From: Halopelagius fulvigenes | Lineage (GTDB): Archaea; Halobacteriota; Halobacteria; Halobacteriales; Haloferacaceae | NCBI RefSeq assembly: GCF_042662625.1 | Contig: NZ_JBHSXH010000015.1 | Coordinates: forward strand, 682,001 to 746,000 | Length of the DNA: 64,000 bases | Reading direction: 5' to 3' | Part shown: one piece after another, positions 60,128 to 64,000 of the stretch | Numbering within the stretch: position 1 is the stretch's first letter | Layout: every line of letters begins with the position of its first letter | Position numbers and translations under genes: made by a program | Notes under the pieces: model-generated | The model's input: only the letters and a program-made list of their open reading frames with translations | Databases searched by the model: none | What the model was told of the DNA's origin: nothing

Positions 60128-61012
60128 ATGGCCGCAGACGACGCCCCCGAGACGCCGACGCCGGAGGAGATTCGAACCCGCGTCGAATCGCTGTTCGACG
60201 CGCCCGCGACGGACCTGACCGAACTCGACGGCGGGTTCGTCGGAACCGTCTACCGCGTCTCCGTCTCGGGCCGCGACCCCCTCGTGGCGAAAGTCGGGGG
60301 CACGCCGCTCACCGTCGAAGCCGAGATGCTCCGGTATCTCGCCGCGGAGTCGCCGATTCCCGTCCCCGAGGTGTTCCACGCCGAGGACGACTTGCTCGTG
60401 ATGGAGTTCGTCGAGGGCGAGGCGGACCCGACGTTCGGCCCCGCCCTCCAACGGAACGTCGCGGACCACCTCGCCGCCCTCCACGGGGTGACCGCCGACG
60501 CCTTCGGGTTCCCGCGGGACACGCTGAGCGGTCCGTACCGCCAGCCGAACCCGTGGACCGACTCGTGGGTCGAGTTCTACCGCGACCACCGCCTCCGCCA
60601 CTGCGCGGACGAGGCAGTCGCCGAGGGGAGTCTCCCCGCCCCGTATCGGCGGCGAATCGAGGCGTTCGCCGAGGACATCGACGCCGTCCTGACCGAACCC
60701 GACGCGCCCGCCCTCGTCCACGGCGACGTGTGGGAGGCGAACCTCGTCGTCTCCGGCGCGGAGGTGCGGGCGTTCTTGGACCCCGCAATCTACTACGGCC
60801 ACCCGGAGGTCGAACTCGCCTACGTCGTCGGAACGAACGCGTTCGGAGACGCGTTCTTCGACCGCTACCGCGAACGCCGCGGCGTCGAAGACGGCTTCTT
60901 CGAGGAGCGACGCCCGGCGTACCGCCTCTACCCGATTCTCGAACACGTCCGGGTGTTCGGCGACCGCTACCTCTCGGAGTTGGACGAGGCGTTGGAGCGT
61001 CTCGGCTACTGA
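60128..61012 (+). CDS. Fructosamine-kinase-family protein
   Basis: 294 residues from ATG 60128. Aminoglycoside-phosphotransferase fold with the fructosamine-kinase hallmarks ALVHGDVWEANLVV (catalytic Asp) and FLDPAIYYGHPEVELAYV. The N-terminal LDGGFVGTVYRVSV and VAKVG provide the ATP-binding Lys. These enzymes phosphorylate fructosamines on glycated proteins or free sugar adducts, starting deglycation. The longer open frame to 59750 is antisense to the JAMM gene. Confidence 0.87.
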   Translation: MAADDAPETPTPEEIRTRVESLFDAPATDLTELDGGFVGTVYRVSVSGRDPLVAKVGGTPLTVEAEMLRYLAAESPIPVPEVFHAEDDLLVMEFVEGEADPTFGPALQRNVADHLAALHGVTADAFGFPRDTLSGPYRQPNPWTDSWVEFYRDHRLRHCADEAVAEGSLPAPYRRRIEAFAEDIDAVLTEPDAPALVHGDVWEANLVVSGAEVRAFLDPAIYYGHPEVELAYVVGTNAFGDAFFDRYRERRGVEDGFFEERRPAYRLYPILEHVRVFGDRYLSELDEALERLGY

Positions 61013-61147
61013 CCGGCGGGACGCGCCGCCGGGCGCACGTATCGCCGTACCGCCGGCCGGTCCCGCGGTTCAGCGCGAGATATCACCCCGCACCGCTCGT
61101 CGGCGTATCATGTAAAGCTTAACACCGCCCGACTACTAGGCGCGACC

Positions 61148-63076
61148 ATGACTCTCGAAAACGCCGGAGATTCCGGCGGCGAGTCGGCTCCGGATTCGGA
61201 CGCCGACTCGCGACCTGTCGTCTTCGATCTCGCACCGAACTGCACGCTCGACGATGCGGACGTGAACGAGAACTACCACGCCGTCGTCAACGGCGTCGTC
61301 GAGTACGGTATCTTCGTCGATATCTCCGACGAGGTGTCGGGTCTCGTCCACGAATCGAACCTCGACCGCACCTACGAGGTCGGCGACCGCCTCATCGTCA
61401 GCCTCGACGAGGTGAAGGAGAACGGCGACGTCGCCTTCTCCGCGGTGGACCCCTCCGACTACCGAACCGTCGTCGTCGAACACGAACACGACATCACGCC
61501 CATCGCGGACCTCTCCTCCGGCGACGCCGTCCACGTCGAGGGAGTCGTCGCGCAGATAAAACAGACGGGCGGTCCGACCATCTTCCGCATCGTGGACCAG
61601 TCCGGCATCGTCTCCGCCGCCGCGTTCGAGGAGGCCGGCGTCCGCGCCTACCCCGACGTCGAACTCGGCGACGCCGTCCGCCTCGGCGGAAGCGTCGAGA
61701 ACCACGAGGAGAGCCTCCAGTTGGAGGTCGAATCGCTCACGAAACTCGACGGCGACGCCGCCGCCGACGTCCGCGACCGAATCGACGACGCCCTCGAAGC
61801 CCGCGCGGAACCCGCCGACGTCGACCCCCTCGTCGAGTGGGACGCCTTCGAGAAACTCCGCGACGACCTGCGCGAGGTGGCGCGCCTACTCCGCCGAACC
61901 GTCCTCGAAGGGCGGCCCATCCGCGTCCGCCACCACGCCGACGGCGACGGCATGTGCGCCTCCGTCCCGGTCCAACTCGCCGTGGAGAACTTCATCGCGG
62001 AGGTTCACGACGACCCCGACGCGCCGCGGCACCTGTTCAAGCGCCTCCCCTCGAAGGCTCCGTTCTACGAGATGGAGGACGTGACCCGCGACCTGAACTT
62101 CGCGCTCGAAGGCCGCGCGCGCCACGGCCAGAAACTCCCCCTCCTCCTCATGCTCGACAACGGGTCCACCGAGGAGGACGTACCCGCCTACGAGAACCTC
62201 GCGCACTACGACGTGCCCATCGCCGTCGTGGACCACCACCACCCCGACCCCGAGGCGGTGAACCCCCTCCTGGACGCGCACGTCAACCCGTACCTGTACG
62301 ACGAGGACTACCGCATCACGACTGGCATGATGTGCGTCGAACTCGCGCGGATGATCGACCCCTCCATCAGCGACAGTCTGCGCCACGTCCCCGCCGTCGC
62401 CGGCCTCTCGGACCGGTCGAAGGCCGAGGCGATGTCCGACTACGTCGCTCTCGCCGAGGAGGAGGGGTACGACCGCGAACAACTGCTCGACGTGGGCGAG
62501 GCCCTCGACTACGCGGCCCACTGGCTCCGCTACAGCGACGGACAGACCATCGTCAACGACGTGCTGAACGTCGGGTGCGACGACGAGGAGCGACACGAGG
62601 AACTGGTCGAGTTCCTCGCCACCCGCGCGGAACGCGACGTGGAACGCCAACTCGAAGCCGCCGAGTCCCACCTCGAACACGAACGCCTCAACAGCGGTGC
62701 GCACCTCTACAAGATAGACTTAGACGAGTGGGCGCACCGCTTCACCTACCCCGCGCCGGGCAAGACCACCGGCAAACTCCACGACCGGAAGGTGACCGAA
62801 CTCGAAGAACCGGTCATCACCATCGGCTACGGGCCGGACTTCGCCGTCCTCCGCTCCGACGGCGTCCGACTCGACATCCCGCGGATGGTCGCCGAGTTGA
62901 ACGAGGAAGTCGTCGGCGGCGGTGTCTCCGGCGGCGGTCACCTCGTCGTCGGGTCCATCAAGTTCGTCAAGGGGATGCGCGAGGAGGTCATCGACAGCCT
63001 CGTCCGCAAGATGGCCGACGCCGACATCGACGAGGAGATCTCCTCGCAGGCGTCCGTCGAAACGGACCTGCAGTAG
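61148..63076 (+). CDS. RecJ-like DHH phosphoesterase with N-terminal S1 and OB domains
   Basis: 642 residues. An S1-like RNA-binding domain (NENYHAVVNGVVEYGIFVDISDEVSGLVH, residues 40-98) and a second OB domain (VHVEGVVAQIKQTGGPTIFRIVDQSG) precede the DHH core: IRVRHHADGDGMCASVPVQLAVE, LMLDNGSTEEDV, and AVVDHHHPDPEAV. The C-terminal DHHA1-like part has GGGVSGGGHLVVGSIKF. Archaeal RecJ-like proteins with S1 domains act on single-stranded RNA/DNA ends and associate with RNA decay machinery. Leaderless start supported by AAGCTTAAC at 61116-61124. Confidence 0.88.
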   Translation: MTLENAGDSGGESAPDSDADSRPVVFDLAPNCTLDDADVNENYHAVVNGVVEYGIFVDISDEVSGLVHESNLDRTYEVGDRLIVSLDEVKENGDVAFSAVDPSDYRTVVVEHEHDITPIADLSSGDAVHVEGVVAQIKQTGGPTIFRIVDQSGIVSAAAFEEAGVRAYPDVELGDAVRLGGSVENHEESLQLEVESLTKLDGDAAADVRDRIDDALEARAEPADVDPLVEWDAFEKLRDDLREVARLLRRTVLEGRPIRVRHHADGDGMCASVPVQLAVENFIAEVHDDPDAPRHLFKRLPSKAPFYEMEDVTRDLNFALEGRARHGQKLPLLLMLDNGSTEEDVPAYENLAHYDVPIAVVDHHHPDPEAVNPLLDAHVNPYLYDEDYRITTGMMCVELARMIDPSISDSLRHVPAVAGLSDRSKAEAMSDYVALAEEEGYDREQLLDVGEALDYAAHWLRYSDGQTIVNDVLNVGCDDEERHEELVEFLATRAERDVERQLEAAESHLEHERLNSGAHLYKIDLDEWAHRFTYPAPGKTTGKLHDRKVTELEEPVITIGYGPDFAVLRSDGVRLDIPRMVAELNEEVVGGGVSGGGHLVVGSIKFVKGMREEVIDSLVRKMADADIDEEISSQASVETDLQ

Positions 63077-63082
63077 GACCGC

Positions 63083-64000
63083 TCAGGCGTCGAACCGAAC
63101 CGTCTTCTTCGTCACCCACGCCGCGAGCGCCAGCGAACAGAGCGCACCGACGACGAGCGTCGCCGTCGTCTTCGTCTTCTTCCCCCACCGCCCGCCGCCG
63201 GGTTCGCTCGCCCGCCAGTCGGCCTCGAACGCCGCCGCGTAGTACGACGCCGGGCCCTCGCCGACGAGTTCGAGGACGACTTCGCGGTTCTCCGTCGCGG
63301 CGCGGTCGTTCCAGTTGAGACTGCCGACGAACGCCCGTTCGCCGTCCACGACGGCGCCCTTCGCGTGGACCTTTCCGAACCGCCCGTCCGGACGGGCGAC
63401 TCTCGCTTCGATGTCGTACCCCCTCTCCCGGAGCGTCTCCGTCCGGTTCACCAGCGCCGCGTTCGCCTCCTCGTCGTACCACGCGTTCGACAGCAGTATC
63501 CTGACGCGGACGCCCCGGCGCGCCGCCCGTCGGAGCGCGTCGAAGAAGCGACTCTCCGGGTCCACCCGCGGGGCGAGAACGTCGATACCGCGCTCCGCCC
63601 CGTCGAACCGTTCGACTATCGCCGACCCGGCGTTCCCGGGCGCGGTCAGGACGCGCACCTCCCCGACGGCGACGGACTCGGCGGCGGTGGACTCGGAGAC
63701 GACCCGCCGCGGGAAGTCGCCCTCGACGGGCGAGGAGTCCGCGAACGTTCGCCCGCGCCGGTACTCCCGCCACGGCGCGGCGTCCGCGCCGCCGAAGTCG
63801 TGTGCGAACACCGACGCGAGTTCCGCGGCGGTTCGCGCGTCATCGACGCGGACGCCCCACCCGCGGTTCTTCCGGCCGCCGGTCCCGGTGGGTTTCCAGT
63901 TCTCCGTCGAGACGAGGGCCGCCCCGTCCGCGACGGCGTACTTCACGTGGTGGTAGTCGAACCGCGCCCGCGGACCGGAGACGACGCGGACGGCGACGCC
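63083..64000 (-). CDS. Phospholipase-D-like protein, N-terminus beyond the window
   Basis: The open frame runs to the right edge, so the start is outside. Two HKD motifs are present: HVKYAVADGAALVSTENW (the His-Val-Lys...Asp part spans 63925-63950) and KVHAKGAVVDGERAFVGSLNW. Both also have the following Ser-Glu/Ser-Leu-Asn-Trp pattern. A single C-terminal helix (TTATLVVGALCSLALAAWVTKK) anchors it. PLD enzymes cleave phosphodiesters of lipids or nucleic acids. It ends 6 bases after the convergent RecJ-like gene. Confidence 0.8.
   Translation of the reverse strand, partial: GVAVRVVSGPRARFDYHHVKYAVADGAALVSTENWKPTGTGGRKNRGWGVRVDDARTAAELASVFAHDFGGADAAPWREYRRGRTFADSSPVEGDFPRRVVSESTAAESVAVGEVRVLTAPGNAGSAIVERFDGAERGIDVLAPRVDPESRFFDALRRAARRGVRVRILLSNAWYDEEANAALVNRTETLRERGYDIEARVARPDGRFGKVHAKGAVVDGERAFVGSLNWNDRAATENREVVLELVGEGPASYYAAAFEADWRASEPGGGRWGKKTKTTATLVVGALCSLALAAWVTKKTVRFDA

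Overview
The window is chromosomal DNA of a halophilic archaeon. Proteins are strongly acidic, the DNA is G+C rich with a strong third-position G/C bias, and many genes start 24-30 bases after an A/T-rich TATA-like box, which points to leaderless transcripts. Family markers include the ADP-forming acetyl-CoA synthetase, NuoCD fusion and split NuoJ, Agl23-type protein, archaeal RibL, JAMM protease, CtaA-CtaB fusion and many small haloarchaeal proteins of unknown function. Gene content and order resemble the Haloferacaceae (Haloferax/Halogeometricum relatives). This placement is from memory of gene order, not from a search. No rRNA, tRNA, CRISPR array, replication origin or intact transposase was recognised.

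Layout. 1-5450: a metal-exporter-like membrane protein, a small hypothetical protein, and an operon of ADP-forming acetyl-CoA synthetase with a BioD/DRTGG-type P-loop protein. 5470-11250: M24 peptidase, small zinc-ribbon proteins, a membrane protein, a CBS-ParB-like protein and a Rossmann-DHH phosphoesterase. 11360-21820: an 11-gene complex I operon on the minus strand (nuoA-B-CD-H-I-J1-J2-K-L-M-N) without the NADH-input genes nuoEFG. 21960-28680: purKE, an Agl23-like glycosylation protein, ribH with an aminotransferase, and an alcohol dehydrogenase. 28730-34070: a three-gene MacB-like ABC exporter set and a Hel308-like helicase that appears to lack the last domain. 34200-39200: small membrane proteins and a regulator, then a broken aspartoacylase-like gene joined to a lower-G+C segment with a flavoprotein monooxygenase, then a macro-domain protein and an inositol-monophosphatase-family enzyme. 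39290-44940: small proteins, a metallophosphoesterase group and a pair of PH-domain membrane proteins. 45200-54630: carbonic anhydrase, KDPG-aldolase-type enzyme, HtrA-like protease, an ABC-2 transporter, a PQQ-type sugar dehydrogenase and two oxidoreductases. 54635-58375: a haem A / cytochrome oxidase locus. 58460-64000: GNAT, RibL plus JAMM, fructosamine-kinase-like protein, an S1-OB-DHH nuclease and a cut-off phospholipase-D-like protein.

The respiratory genes form a coherent theme: a quinone-reducing complex I core, haem O/A synthesis and oxidase subunit II. The most unusual observation is a 45-bp, 15-codon element that folds into two short hairpins. It occurs as three tandem in-frame copies inside the PDZ part of the HtrA-like protease (47441-47575) and as one copy, in the same reading phase, in the N-terminal extension of the unrelated phosphatase (38366-38410). 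Differences between copies include paired base changes that keep the stems. This looks like a dispersed palindromic element that inserts in frame into proteins. A second recurring theme is short leader reading frames that overlap the start codon of the following gene (166-231, 1501-1515, 42698-42760).
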